Source: CALKWS01 sp051020515
GTDB taxonomy: Bacteria > Actinomycetota > Actinomycetes > Actinomycetales > Beutenbergiaceae
Reading direction: 5' to 3'
Assembly (NCBI RefSeq): GCF_051020515.1
Contig: NZ_CP194857.1
Coordinates: forward strand, 806,001-870,000
Length of the DNA stretch: 64,000 nt
Shown in pieces: positions 1 through 9,099 of this stretch. The notes under the pieces were generated by a model that was not told the DNA's origin, searched no databases, and worked only from the letters and a program-made list of their open reading frames with translations. The position numbers and the translations under genes were made by a program. How positions within the stretch are numbered: position 1 is the first letter of the stretch; every line of letters starts with the position of its first letter.

Positions 1-680
1 ACCTGCAGTGCGATCCTGGTGGGCGGGGCCGCGCTACCGCCGGCCCTGCTCCGCGAGTCCACTGGCGCCGGGATCCGTGTGGTGCGCACCTACGGCATGA
101 CCGAGACCAGCGGTGGGTGCGTCTATGACGGGGCGCGCCGTTGAACGGCGTGCAGGTGCGGATCGAGGAGGGGCGGGTGCTGATCGCCGGGCCCGTCCTG
201 GCCACCGGGTACCTGGGCGAGGAACCGGGACAGGACGATCAGTTCGTGCTCGCCGGAGGGGTGCGCTGGCTGCGCACCCCGGACGCCGGCACCCTCACCG
301 AGGGCCGGTTGCGGGTCCTGGGCCGTCTGGATGAGGTGATCGTCACCGGCGGGGTGAATGTCCACCCCGGGCCCATCGAGCGGGTGCTGAGCACCTGGGC
401 CCACGGCACCGAGGTGGCCGTCGTCGGGGTGGATGACCCGCAGTGGGGGCAGCTGGTGACCGCGGTGCTGCACGGCCCCGGCCCGCAGGCACCTGATCTG
501 GCCGGGATCCGCTCGGTGGTGGCCGCCGAACTCGGGTCCGGGCCGCAGGTGCCGCGAGCGGCCGTGGCGCTGGATGAGGTGCCCCTGCGCGGACCGGGCA
601 AGGTGGACCGACGAGCGCTGGCCCGGCGGCGGGCTGCCGCGGCCCTGGCCCGCGGCGCGGGGCGGCGCCACCCCGACTGA
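1..680 (+). CDS. menE: o-succinylbenzoate-CoA ligase MenE, C-terminal part, frameshifted
   Basis: Adenylate-forming ligase that activates o-succinylbenzoate with ATP and CoA in menaquinone synthesis. The window opens inside the gene. Frame 1 from the first base reads the AMP-binding core motif YGMTETSGGCVYDG and then hits a stop at 142-144. The remainder continues from about 141 in another frame: GYLGEE, a GRLDEVIVTGGVNV hinge motif and the C-terminal GPGKVDRRAL carrying the catalytic lysine of this family. Joining the two needs one missing base near 130-141, where DGRPLNGV would be expected. menA follows after 169 bp, as is common in actinobacteria. Identity as MenE and not another acyl-CoA ligase rests on the motifs plus the menA neighbour. 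Confidence 0.85.
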
Positions 681-849
681 GACGGCCGGGTGCACCGGAG
701 GGGCAGGGGTATCCTCGATCGGTCCCGCTGCGCAGGGGCGCCGAACCGGCCGCACCCGATCCCGCCGATCGGATCGCTCGGAACGCACACTCCTGCGCCA
801 GCCAGCCTCGCGGCGACGCGTCGCGCCGCGTCAGTCGGAACGGAGAACC

Positions 850-1730
850 ATGGCCACACTCACAGCGTGGGTGCACGGCGCCAGGGTGCGCACCCTGCCG
901 GCAGCGATCGCCCCGGTGCTGATCGGGACCGGGGCCGCCGCCTGGGCCGGCGCGGCCTCGGTGCCCCGCGCGCTGCTCGCCACCGGTGTGGCCCTGGCCC
1001 TGCAGGTCGGGGTGAACTTCTCCAACGACTACTCCGACGGCGTCCGCGGCACCGACGACCAGCGGGTGGGACCGATGCGGCTGACCGCCACCGGGGCGGT
1101 GCGGCCGGTCACGGTCAGACGGGCCGCATTCGCCTCCTTCGCGGTGGCCGCGGTCCCGCGGTCCTGGGCCTGGTGCTGAGCGCGCTGGCCGGAGCCTGGT
1201 GGTTGATCGGGGTGGGAGCCGTGGCCGTGCTCGCGGCCTGGTTCTACACCGGCGGGTCCTCCCCCTACGGTTACGCCGGGCTGGGCGAGGTGGCCGTGCT
1301 GGTGTTCTTCGGCCTGGTGGCCACGCTCGGCACCACCTACACCCAGGCCGGCACCATCAACGCCCCTGCCGTGCTGGGTGCGTTCGCGGTGGGCCTGCTC
1401 AGTTGCGCGATCCTGATGGTGAACAACATCCGCGATATCGATACCGACGCCCCGGCCGGCAAACGCACCCTGGCGGTGCGCCTGGGTCAGGTGCGGGCAC
1501 GGCGTGCCTACGCCGCGATGATGGCACTGGGTGTGCTCGCAGGCGTGGCGGTGGCCCTCTGGGAGCCGTGGGCGCTGCTGGTGACCGTACTGGCAGGGCC
1601 GGCGGTGGTGCTGTCCCGCCGGGTGCTACGCGGAGCGCAGACAGGTGCGTTGATCCTCACGCTGCGCGACAGCGGCTTCGTGGTGCTGGGTCTGGGTCTG
1701 CTCCTCGGCGGGGTGCTCACGCTGGCCTGA
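850..1730 (+). CDS. menA: 1,4-dihydroxy-2-naphthoate polyprenyltransferase MenA, frameshifted
   Basis: Integral membrane UbiA-family prenyltransferase that attaches the polyprenyl tail to 1,4-dihydroxy-2-naphthoate. The ATG at 850 follows a GGAG-type RBS. The first frame carries the aspartate-rich motif NDYSDGVRGTDD (about residues 57-68) and stops at 1179. The second frame supplies several membrane helices and the second Asp motif NNIRDIDTDAPAGKRTL. One base is missing near 1150-1165 (AVAAV then GLVLSALAG). The repaired length is 293 aa, normal for MenA. Both catalytic motifs are intact, so a sequencing error is more likely than loss of an essential respiratory gene. Confidence 0.9.
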
Positions 1731-1794
1731 GGTGGTCTCGGTCACATCTGTGCGCTCATCACATCCGAGCCCGCTCCCCCGCGTCCGAGCCCGG

Positions 1795-2205
1795 TCACAC
1801 GCGGGGAGAGGCCGGACCGTCGGTGTCGTCCCCGGTAGGGGCACCGCCGTGCTCGTCGGCGCCTCGATCGGTGTGCTCAGCAACCTGCGGGGCGGCATCC
1901 GCCTCCGCCTCCTCGCCCTCGACCACGGAGGCGTAGTCCTGCCCCCGGGGGTCGAACTGGGCGTCCTCGTCGTCACCGTCGCGGGCCAACGACTTCTCCA
2001 GATTGGTGGGGCGCCCACCGGTGCGCCGTTCCAGATCGTCGGCCGCTGCCTGCCGCGGCCCGGCCAGCAGCACATAGGAGAGCCCGGCACCGATGAGCAC
2101 CGCGAGGACCACCAACAGCCAGCTCCGCACACCCAGCACATAGAGCAGCGCCCCGGCACCCACCACCAGGGCGACGCGGAGCAACGTGTAAGTGAGCAGC
2201 GGCAT
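1795..2205 (-). CDS. DUF4229 membrane protein
   Basis: Protein of 136 aa. Two adjacent hydrophobic helices (about residues 5-25 and 28-47) are followed by PRQAAADDLERR and a long acidic, probably disordered cytoplasmic tail. This architecture and its place beside menA match the actinobacterial DUF4229 family, whose function is unknown. It converges on menA (65 bp between stops) and is divergent from the PLDc_N gene with only 23 bp between the starts, so the two small membrane proteins must share a very compact promoter region. Confidence 0.8.
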   Translation of the reverse strand: MPLLTYTLLRVALVVGAGALLYVLGVRSWLLVVLAVLIGAGLSYVLLAGPRQAAADDLERRTGGRPTNLEKSLARDGDDEDAQFDPRGQDYASVVEGEEAEADAAPQVAEHTDRGADEHGGAPTGDDTDGPASPRV

Positions 2206-2228
2206 GATTCCCAGCGTAGGCTCTTTGA

Positions 2229-2897
2229 ATGCGTTACGTACTCCTCGGTCTGATCACTATCGGGATGATGACGTACGCCGTCATCGACTCTGTGCGTACC
2301 CAGGACAGCCGGATCCGGCTCGGGCTGCCGCACTGGTTCTGGGTGGCCATCATCATCCTGTTGCCCTTTGCCGGTGCCCTGACCTGGCTGATCGTGTCCG
2401 CGGTGATGCGACGGAAGTACGACGACGGTCCCTCCTCGGGCCCGCAACGGCGCCCCCGGGGTCCGCTCGCGCCCGACGATGACCCGGACTTCTTGTTCCG
2501 CCTGGAACGCGACCGGCGCCGGGCGCAGCAGCAACGCGACGCTGCGCCTCCTCGGCCCGCGGACACCGGGGCCCCCGACCCGGAGCCGACCGATGAGCCC
2601 GGAGCGGCCGACGGCGATCGCGGCGCGGGTGGTGGCACGCCCGGGGCTGACCGGCCGGTGTCTTCCGGGGCCGGCGGCGACGACGAACCGTTGTATGTTC
2701 CCGAGGAGTTCCAGGTGCCGGACCTGCTCGGCGAGGATCACCCGGCCGGCGGCGACCACGACCGCAGCGGATCCGGTGATGGTCAGGACGACGACCCCGG
2801 CCCGGCGGATGAGGACGAGACCCCCGAGCGGGACGGGCGCTCCGGGAGCAGGGCCGAGAAGCGCCATCCCGAGGAGGACGAGAACGGGCGCCGCTGA
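2229..2897 (+). CDS. PLDc_N domain membrane protein with long acidic tail
   Basis: Protein of 222 aa. Two membrane helices (about residues 3-20 and 36-58) carry the features of the phospholipase D-nuclease N-terminal (PLDc_N) family: a short polar loop, HWFWVAIIILLPFAGALTW and a basic RRK stop-transfer. Then comes DDDPDFLFRLERDRRR, common in actinobacterial members. No HKD catalytic motif is present, so it is not a phospholipase. Residues about 100-222 are Pro/Gly/Asp/Glu-rich low complexity with an embedded EEFQVPDLLGEDH segment; this is long for the family. Function unknown. Confidence 0.75.
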   Translation: MRYVLLGLITIGMMTYAVIDSVRTQDSRIRLGLPHWFWVAIIILLPFAGALTWLIVSAVMRRKYDDGPSSGPQRRPRGPLAPDDDPDFLFRLERDRRRAQQQRDAAPPRPADTGAPDPEPTDEPGAADGDRGAGGGTPGADRPVSSGAGGDDEPLYVPEEFQVPDLLGEDHPAGGDHDRSGSGDGQDDDPGPADEDETPERDGRSGSRAEKRHPEEDENGRR

Positions 2898-2928
2898 GGC
2901 GCCTCACCCGGCTCGGCGCAGCTCCGGT

Positions 2929-3456
2929 TCAACCCGCACGGGTGCCTACGACTCGGGCGTACTCCGAGCCCGATGGGGTGCGCTCGAGAATCTCGAGGTC
3001 CACCAGGTAGCGCCGGAGCGTCGCGGTGTCGTCGCTGAACGCGCTGAGCCGGTCATTGAGGACGGCTTCGGGTACGACTTCTCCCTCTTCGACGGCGCGC
3101 CGCGCGAGGAGTTCCAGCAGTTCCCGGCGCTCCTGGGCGTCCGAGGGATACCGATCGATCTTTCCCGCCCCGGTGAGGAAGCGCTCCACGCCCTTGGGGC
3201 GCTCCGGCCCGGGCGCTGCGGCCAGCAACCGCCCGAAGACGTCGCTCTGCTCGATGTAGCCGCCGTCGACTGCCCGAATGAGGCCCGCCCGGCGCAGCAC
3301 CTCGAGCGCGTGGCTCCTGCGTGAGGGGCTCAGTTCGCGACCGGCTGCTGCGGGATCGTCACCCAGGACGATGTGAGCGAACATCCGGCGGCTGTGCGGA
3401 TTGGCCAACGCCGCCACCACTGGCCGCCAGTCGAGGTGGTCATGCCTGTCATCCAC
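2929..3456 (-). CDS. DUF2087 domain-containing protein
   Basis: Protein of 175 aa. The N-terminal half looks like a winged-helix segment (WRPVVAALANPHSRRMFAHIV, then LSPSRRSHALEVLRRAGLI). The C-terminal half matches the DUF2087 pattern: FLTGAGKIDRYPSDAQERRELLELLA, a VLNDRLSAF segment, then D..TLRRYLVDLEILER and a tyrosine. DUF2087 proteins are commonly small transcriptional-regulator-like proteins of unknown target. The assignment is from pattern recognition only. The gene stands alone between convergent PLDc_N and the cytochrome c block. Confidence 0.7.
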   Translation of the reverse strand: MDDRHDHLDWRPVVAALANPHSRRMFAHIVLGDDPAAAGRELSPSRRSHALEVLRRAGLIRAVDGGYIEQSDVFGRLLAAAPGPERPKGVERFLTGAGKIDRYPSDAQERRELLELLARRAVEEGEVVPEAVLNDRLSAFSDDTATLRRYLVDLEILERTPSGSEYARVVGTRAG

Positions 3457-3611
3457 CAGAGCAGGCTAGTCGTCGTCCCTGACCGGGGGCACGAGATTTT
3501 CATGACACATCCGGCGCCCTGGACGCACCCGGCGCGCGGAGCGACGGGCTCGGCGATGCACGAACCCGGATGCTGGATGCCTTCGGCGCGCCGGTCCTTG
3601 GGCGGTGCCCC

Positions 3612-4692
3612 TTAGATGCCGGAGTAGGAGTGCAGGGAGTTGATGAAGATGTTCACGCCGTAGTAGTTGAACATCAGCGCCGCGAACCCGGCCAGGGAGA
3701 AGTAGGCGAACGTCTTCTTGTCCCAGCCGGTGGTCAGGCGCACGTGGCAGTAGGCGGCGTAGATCAGCCAGACCACCAGCGTGACCACTTCCTTGGGGTC
3801 CCAGTTCCAGGCACGGCCCCAGGCGTACTCGGCCCAGATCGACCCGGTGATCAGCACGAAGGTCCATCCCACCAACGCCACCGCGTTGAGCCGGTAGGAC
3901 AGCCGCTCCAGGGACTGGGCGGACGGGAAGGCATCGAGCAACCGGGAGAAGAACGTGTCCCGCGCCGGGGGCAGCGCCGGCTCTTGGACGTCCAGGTCCA
4001 CCGCCACGGCGCCATCCTGGGATCGCGCCTCGACCTCGGTCCGTTTCGCTGCCGGCGCCGCCACCAGTGTGTCACCGGCTGCCTCATCCGCGACGCCCGC
4101 ACCCCCGGAACCAGGCTCGGGACCGGGGCCGTCCGGCTCCGCCGTCCCGGTCCGCGGCCGCCGTGCGCTGCACCTCGTCGCGACCGCGTACCAACTGCAG
4201 CACCGACAACGCCGCGGCGACGCAGAACAGCCCGGTCGCCAGGGTGGCGACCGAGACGTGGACCACGAGCCAGTAGGACTGCAGTGCCGGCTGCACGCCC
4301 TCGGCCCCCACGTACAGCAACAGGATCGCCACGAACAGGCCGGTCACGTTGACCAGGCTGATCAGCACCCCGAGGTAACGGATGTCGGTGAACCGGTTGA
4401 TGACCAGGAACACCGCCATGGTGAACATGGTGGACATCAGCGTGAACTCGTACATGTTCGCCCACGGGACCCGCTCGGCGGCGATCCCGCGCAGCAGCAC
4501 GGCCAGCACATGGAAGGCCAGGCCCATCCAACTGGTGCTCATCGCGATACCGGCCGCGCGCCGGGAACGGTTCGAATCGGCATCCCTGCCGAAGCCGGAC
4601 AGGTCGATGGCGAAGGACACCATGGCCACGACGTAACTGACGATTGTGCCGTAGACCAGCAGCGTGCTGAGGGTCTCCAGTTCGTACATCAT
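3612..4692 (-). CDS. ccsB: cytochrome c biogenesis protein CcsB/CcsA, frameshifted
   Basis: Membrane haem handler of the system II (ResBC/CcsBA) cytochrome c maturation pathway; with ResB it exports haem and ligates it to apocytochrome c. The first frame (4692 to 4084) carries several helices and the WANMYEFTLMSTMF periplasmic motif. The second frame (to 3612) carries the tryptophan-rich haem-binding segment WAEYAWGRAWNWDPKE and the last helices. The frame changes around 4140-4180 in a Gly/Pro/Ala-rich linker and needs one extra base or two missing bases. Repaired length is about 359 aa, normal for the family. It begins inside the resB stop codon (ATGA-type overlap), so it is the last gene of the ccdA-resB-ccsB operon. 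Confidence 0.88.
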
Positions 4693-6416
4693 TTCTCCTT
4701 CGAGCCCGGGTCGGGCAGCACACCCAGGATGCGATCCAGCTCGGAGCGCAACCCGGGATCGTCGTGACGGGCCAGCGCCGCAGCGTGCACCACACTAGTC
4801 CCGTCGGAGCCGGGAACCACACGCACCCAGACCCGCCGCCGGGGCAGGAACAAGGAGGCGATCAGGCCGCCGAAGGCCAACGTGGCGAACAGGCCCTGCC
4901 AGATCGGTGCGGGATCGTATCGCAGATCCAGTGCCACGAACCGCGGCAACTCGTTGAAGGTCAGCGTGCCGTGCCCGTCGGGCAGGTCCACGCTCTCTCC
5001 GGGACGCAGTTCCAACTGCACCGGGCGCTCCTGGCCGTCCTCCCCGGTGGTGGTGGCCTGGTCCAGGCCGGTGGTGTCGAGCACGAACTGGCTGCGGGGG
5101 AAGCCCTCGTCCAGGCCCAGGTCACCGACGTACATCTGCAGGATCATCACCGGGTCCAGCGGCTGGGGGTACGCCGAGCCCAGGTAGGTCCCGTCCTCCC
5201 CCTCAAGTGCGGTGGGCAGCAGGGAGCCGTTGAAGGCCAACTGCGGCTGTCCCTCATTGGCATCCGGCACCATCACCACGCCGGTGGAGGTGTATCCGGG
5301 GTCATTGTCGGCCGGCAGGAACGGCACCGGGCCGTCGTGCGCGATCTCGCCGGCTGCGTCGGTGATGGTCAGATCCGGCGCGAAGCCGTTGCCCATCAGG
5401 TACACCCGGGATCCCGATACCCCGAGGGGATGGTTCACCCTGATCGTCTCGTCGGCGGTGGTCCCATCGGTCTGCATCAAGGTCACGTGGGCGGTGAAGT
5501 CACGGGGCTGGGCGTCGGCGGTGAAGTCCGGTACGAACTCATCCAGCCGGATCCGGTAGGGGTCCACCGAGTCCGCATCGAAAAGCGCTCCGGACTCGAA
5601 CGAGTCGTAGTCCAGGGCGGAGTTGACGAACGTGGTGCCCTCGATGACCATGGCCTGCCCGCGGTAATGCACCAGTTCGCCCCAGGCGGTGACCACCAAC
5701 AGCCCCACCAGGGCCAGGTGGAAGACGATGTTGCCGGTCTCCTTGCCGTAGCCGCGCTCGGCGGAGATGGTGTGCACGGCCTCCCCGGCACTGCCCGCCC
5801 CCCGCCCCTCCTCGGTGGCCGCGGTGGTGCGGTACCGCCACCCGAACGAGGTGTGCAGGCGTTGGGCCACCTTGGCGGCGGGGGCTCGTACCGGACGCTC
5901 GGAGCGCACCGGGAACCGGGTGAACCGGGAGGGGACCCGGGTGGGCTGGGCACGCAGGCCCCGTACGTGGGTGATCGTGCGCGGCACTATGCACCCGATC
6001 AGGGAGGTGAACAGCAGCAGGTAGACGGCGGAGAACCACGGGGAGGAGAACACGTCGAACATGTACGCCCGGTCCAGCCAGGGCGCCATGGCGGGGTTGT
6101 CCTCGTAGTACTGGGCCACCAGGTGCGGGTTCACCCGCCGCTGGGGGAAGAACGCCCCCGGCATCGCGACCACGGACAGCAGCAGGAGCAGCAGCAGTGC
6201 CACCCGCATGCTCGTCAGCTGGCGCCACATCCAGCGCGCCCAACCGCGCACGCCCAGCCCCTTGGCCGGGCCCGAGGACGGCGCAACGCCCCTGTTGCCC
6301 GCCGCGCCCACTGCCGCAGCGGACTGTTTCCGGCCCGCTGCACCTCCGGGACCGGCAGCAGTGCCGGCGTCGTCCTCCTGCGCACCGCGCAACCCCTCGG
6401 GGGTGTACCGAGCCAT
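4689..6416 (-). CDS. resB: cytochrome c biogenesis protein ResB
   Basis: Protein of 575 aa, the ResB/Ccs1 partner of CcsB in system II cytochrome c assembly. N-terminal hydrophilic tail, TM1 (MRVALLLLLLLSVVAMPGAFF), TM2 around SAVYLLLFTSLIGCIVPRT, TM3 (IVFHLALVGLLVVTAWGELVHY), a long extracytoplasmic domain, and a last helix near the C terminus (GLFATLAFGGLIASLFLPRR). The ATG at 6416 was chosen because it overlaps the ccdA stop codon and begins the family-like MARYTPEGL. Reading further upstream would only translate ccdA in the wrong frame. Confidence 0.93.
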   Translation of the reverse strand: MARYTPEGLRGAQEDDAGTAAGPGGAAGRKQSAAAVGAAGNRGVAPSSGPAKGLGVRGWARWMWRQLTSMRVALLLLLLLSVVAMPGAFFPQRRVNPHLVAQYYEDNPAMAPWLDRAYMFDVFSSPWFSAVYLLLFTSLIGCIVPRTITHVRGLRAQPTRVPSRFTRFPVRSERPVRAPAAKVAQRLHTSFGWRYRTTAATEEGRGAGSAGEAVHTISAERGYGKETGNIVFHLALVGLLVVTAWGELVHYRGQAMVIEGTTFVNSALDYDSFESGALFDADSVDPYRIRLDEFVPDFTADAQPRDFTAHVTLMQTDGTTADETIRVNHPLGVSGSRVYLMGNGFAPDLTITDAAGEIAHDGPVPFLPADNDPGYTSTGVVMVPDANEGQPQLAFNGSLLPTALEGEDGTYLGSAYPQPLDPVMILQMYVGDLGLDEGFPRSQFVLDTTGLDQATTTGEDGQERPVQLELRPGESVDLPDGHGTLTFNELPRFVALDLRYDPAPIWQGLFATLAFGGLIASLFLPRRRVWVRVVPGSDGTSVVHAAALARHDDPGLRSELDRILGVLPDPGSKEK

Positions 6417-7198
6417 CAGATGATGGTCTCGAAGTCGGCGATGTAGCCCTGCATCCACTGGGTGAGGGCACCCCACAGGCCGGTGACCAGGGCCAGACCG
6501 ATCAGCACGAGCATCACCCCGCCGATCCGCATGATGACCACCCGGTGGCGGCGCAGGAAGCCCATCATGCGCTCGGAGGACTTCAGCCCCATGGCCACCA
6601 TGATGAACGGCACCCCCAGCCCCAGGCAGTAGGCGATCACCAACGCCAGCGCCCGGCCCGGGGCAGCGGCCTCGTGCGCCAGGGCGAGGACAGCAGCCAG
6701 GGTCGGGCCGATGCACGGCGTCCAGCCCAAGCCGAACACCACACCCAACACCGGCGCGCCGAACACCCCGGCCTTCGGGTTGACCTGCAGGCGGCGCTGG
6801 CGCTGCAGGAACGGGATCCGCCCGATGAAGGCCAGACCGAGCACCACGACCAGCACGCCGAGCAGCCGGGTGATCAGGTCCTGCCATCGCACCAGGAACA
6901 ACCCGGCGGTACTGAGCGCCATGGTCAGCAGCACGAACACCGCAGTGAAGCCCAGGATGAACAATCCCACGCCCGCGACCAGTCGTAGCCGCGATCCGCG
7001 TGCGGCACCCTTGCCGCCGGCGTCGGCCCCGCTCATGGCGGAGATATAGCCGAGGTAGCCGGGCACCAGGGGCAGCACACACGGCGAGGCGAACGAGATG
7101 AACCCCGCCAGGAGTGCGATCGGCAACGCCGCCAGCATCGGACCGCCGTAGATGGCCTGGGCGAAACTCTCGCCCACCTGCTCCAGCCAGCCCATCAC
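6416..7198 (-). CDS. ccdA: cytochrome c biogenesis protein CcdA (DsbD-like)
   Basis: Polytopic membrane protein of 260 aa that passes reducing equivalents across the membrane to keep apocytochrome c cysteines reduced. It has the CcdA signature FISFASPCVLPLVPGYLGYIS with the first redox Cys and a second half with GLGWTPCIGPTLAAVLALA carrying the partner Cys, plus about six helices. It overlaps the TlpA-like gene upstream by 4 bp and resB downstream by ATGA, indicating one transcript for redox supply and haem ligation. Confidence 0.94.
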   Translation of the reverse strand: MMGWLEQVGESFAQAIYGGPMLAALPIALLAGFISFASPCVLPLVPGYLGYISAMSGADAGGKGAARGSRLRLVAGVGLFILGFTAVFVLLTMALSTAGLFLVRWQDLITRLLGVLVVVLGLAFIGRIPFLQRQRRLQVNPKAGVFGAPVLGVVFGLGWTPCIGPTLAAVLALAHEAAAPGRALALVIAYCLGLGVPFIMVAMGLKSSERMMGFLRRHRVVIMRIGGVMLVLIGLALVTGLWGALTQWMQGYIADFETII

Positions 7199-7779
7199 TC
7201 GGCGAGGGTCTCGTCGATCAAGGTGGACAGCATGCTGCGCTCGGCCAGTCCCAGGATCCGCGCGGCGACTCGTCCCTCGGTGTCCAGCACCACGGTCGTG
7301 GGCATCGCGCGCAACGGCACCACCCCTTGGAACGCCGCCACCCCGGCGGACTCACGATCGTGCAACGAGGGGTAGGGGATGCCGAAGCGGCGTTCGAAGG
7401 CCTGTGCCGTGCCCGGAGCGTCGGTGTGGTTGACCCCCAGGAACTGCACGCCATCGGGCCCATACTGCTCCGACAGTGCCGCCAGGTCCGGGGCCTCCTT
7501 ACGGCACGGCGGACAGTTGGCGTACCAGAAGTTGACCACCACCACCTGGCCGTGCAGGTCGGCCAGATCGATGTCCTCCTCCCCGTAGGAGACCCCGGCC
7601 AGTTCGACCGCCTCGCCCCGCTCACTCGGCGCCCACGTCTCCACGCTGCCGTCCCCGGAGACATATCCGGACCCCGGCACGTCCGCGGTGGCGCCGGCGC
7701 CGCCGTCGGACCCTGCGCAGCCGGCCAGCAGCGCCAACGCGGCAAGGGCCGCCACGGCGGCCTGGACGGTCCTCCTCAT
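7195..7779 (-). CDS. TlpA/ResA-like thiol-disulfide lipoprotein
   Basis: Extracytoplasmic thioredoxin-fold protein (194 aa) expected to reduce apocytochrome c haem-binding cysteines with electrons from CcdA. The signal peptide ends in a lipobox LLAGC (Cys21). Redox motif WYANCPPC (Cys89/Cys92) is followed by QFLGVNHTDAPGTAQAFERRF and the cis-Pro region RAMPTTVVLD. The ATG at 7779 gives the cleanest signal peptide; a GTG at 7803 would add eight charged residues. Operon: phosphatase, this gene, ccdA, resB, ccsB. Confidence 0.9.
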   Translation of the reverse strand: MRRTVQAAVAALAALALLAGCAGSDGGAGATADVPGSGYVSGDGSVETWAPSERGEAVELAGVSYGEEDIDLADLHGQVVVVNFWYANCPPCRKEAPDLAALSEQYGPDGVQFLGVNHTDAPGTAQAFERRFGIPYPSLHDRESAGVAAFQGVVPLRAMPTTVVLDTEGRVAARILGLAERSMLSTLIDETLAE

Positions 7780-7795
7780 GCGCCCACGCTCGCTC

Positions 7796-8445
7796 TCACG
7801 CACCGACGCTCGCCGAGGTGGGGTCGAGCAGGTCGGCAGCCGGCTCGGTATACGTCAGGTCCACCAGGGTGGCGCCGTCGAAGGTGAGGCTGGTCAGGGA
7901 GGCCAGCGCGCACTCGCGCTTTCGCGGATCGTGGTACTTGGGCCGGCCCTCCAGCTCCAGGCGGGTCAGCCAGATGGGAAGCTGGTGCGCGGTGATGACC
8001 GCCTGATGGCCGGCGGCTGCGCTGCGGGCCTGGCGGATCGCGGCGAACATCCGGCGGACCTGGGAGGTGTAGGGCTCGCCCCAGGAAGGCCGGAACGGGT
8101 TGAGCAGGAACGGCCAGTGCACCGGCTTGAGCAGTTCGCGAGGGTTGGAGTTCAGTTCAGCGCCAGCCCCTCGAAGTGGTTGCGCGCCTCGATCACGCGC
8201 GCATCGGTGTGGATGCCCAGGTCGTAGGCCCGGGCCAGCGGCGTCGCGGTCTGCTGGGCCCGCAACAGCGGTGAGGCCACCACGTGGGTGACGTCGGCGC
8301 CCCGGTCGATGAAGGTCTGTGCGATCCGCTCGGCCATCGCCTCTCCGCGCTCGGACAGGTGGTAGCCGGGGGCACGGCCGTAGAGGACCCCGGCCGGATT
8401 GTAGACCTCACCATGACGCAGGAGATGGACGACGGTTCGACGCAT
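7796..8445 (-). CDS. histidine phosphatase family protein, frameshifted
   Basis: Phosphoglycerate-mutase-like phosphatase. The N terminus carries the catalytic RHGE signature (VVHLLRHGEVYNP), then VVASPLLRAQQTA, typical of branch-2-like bacterial members. The frame ends at 8152 after ARNHFEGLALN. The C-terminal half resumes around 8140 in another frame, with NPRELLKPVHWPFLLNPF and the second catalytic histidine in AVITAHQLPIW. One missing base near 8140-8152 restores a 216-aa protein. It is regularly found upstream of the tlpA-ccdA-resB-ccsB block in actinobacteria; substrate unknown. Confidence 0.82.
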
Positions 8446-8494
8446 GGCACCAGTCTCGCAAACTTCCACGGCCTTCTGCGCCAGCGGTGCCGGC

Positions 8495-9025
8495 TCAGCC
8501 CCGGGCGACCCCTTCGGCCGGTCCCGCCAGGGCGGGCTGGGGCTGCGTCGTCGTCGACTCCTCGATCACCGCGGCGATCCGGGTGAAGGCAGCGCCGAGT
8601 GCGTCCAGCTGGTCGTCGTCGAGCACATCGACCAGACGCCGCCGGACCGAAGCGACGTGGGTGGGTGCTGCTGCGGCCAGCCGCTCGAACCCGGCGTCGG
8701 TCAGCACGCACTGCACCCCCCGCCCGTCGCCGTCGGCCTTGCACCGGCTGACCAGGCCCTTGGCCTCCATCCGGCCCACGGTGTGGGTCAGTCGCGAGCG
8801 GGAGTGGACAAGCTGATCGGCCAGCGTGGACATCCGCAGCCGGCGTTCCGGGACCTCCGACAGGCGCACCATCACCTCGTACTCATGCAGGCTCAGCCCC
8901 TCGGCCGCCACCAGGTCACGGTCGAGGCGATCGGTGACCAATGCCATACCGCGTTGGATCGCGCGCCACTGCTGCTGCTGATGCGGGGTCAGCCAGCGGG
9001 TTCCGGTCTCGTTCATGGGCACCAT
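8495..9025 (-). CDS. MarR family transcriptional regulator
   Basis: Winged-helix regulator of 176 aa. LSLHEYEVMVRLSEVPERRLRMSTLADQL and the recognition region HSRSRLTHTVGRMEAKGLV, followed by the wing DGRGVQCVLTDAG, are classic MarR. It is divergent from the YceI-like gene, and the 74-bp spacer contains a strong inverted repeat (9039-9076), so it probably represses itself and yceI. An alternative ATG at 9016 (MNETGTRW) is equally plausible. The ligand is unknown; such MarR-YceI pairs suggest lipid, isoprenoid or oxidant sensing. Confidence 0.88.
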   Translation of the reverse strand: MVPMNETGTRWLTPHQQQQWRAIQRGMALVTDRLDRDLVAAEGLSLHEYEVMVRLSEVPERRLRMSTLADQLVHSRSRLTHTVGRMEAKGLVSRCKADGDGRGVQCVLTDAGFERLAAAAPTHVASVRRRLVDVLDDDQLDALGAAFTRIAAVIEESTTTQPQPALAGPAEGVARG

Positions 9026-9038
9026 CTTGACACAGGGA

Positions 9039-9076
9039 TAGTTCCATGTTCAACTACATGCTTGAACGTTGAACTA
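9039..9076. promoter_or_regulatory. putative MarR operator between marR and yceI
   Basis: Imperfect inverted repeat: left arm TAGTTCCATGTTCAAC (9039-9054) pairs with right arm CTTGAACGTTGAACTA (9061-9076), 13 of 16 positions matching. An inner TTCAA..TTGAA palindrome is nested inside. It lies in the divergent spacer within 15-25 bp of both start codons and is AT-richer than the surroundings. Size and location fit a MarR dimer site controlling both genes; binding is inferred. Confidence 0.7.
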
Positions 9077-9099
9077 CCTACCACTCAAGGAGTCACTGC

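Noticed and set aside
4689..7082. A 797-aa ResB with a long N-terminal domain
   Set aside because: The extra residues are ccdA translated in a shifted frame; ResB begins at 6416.
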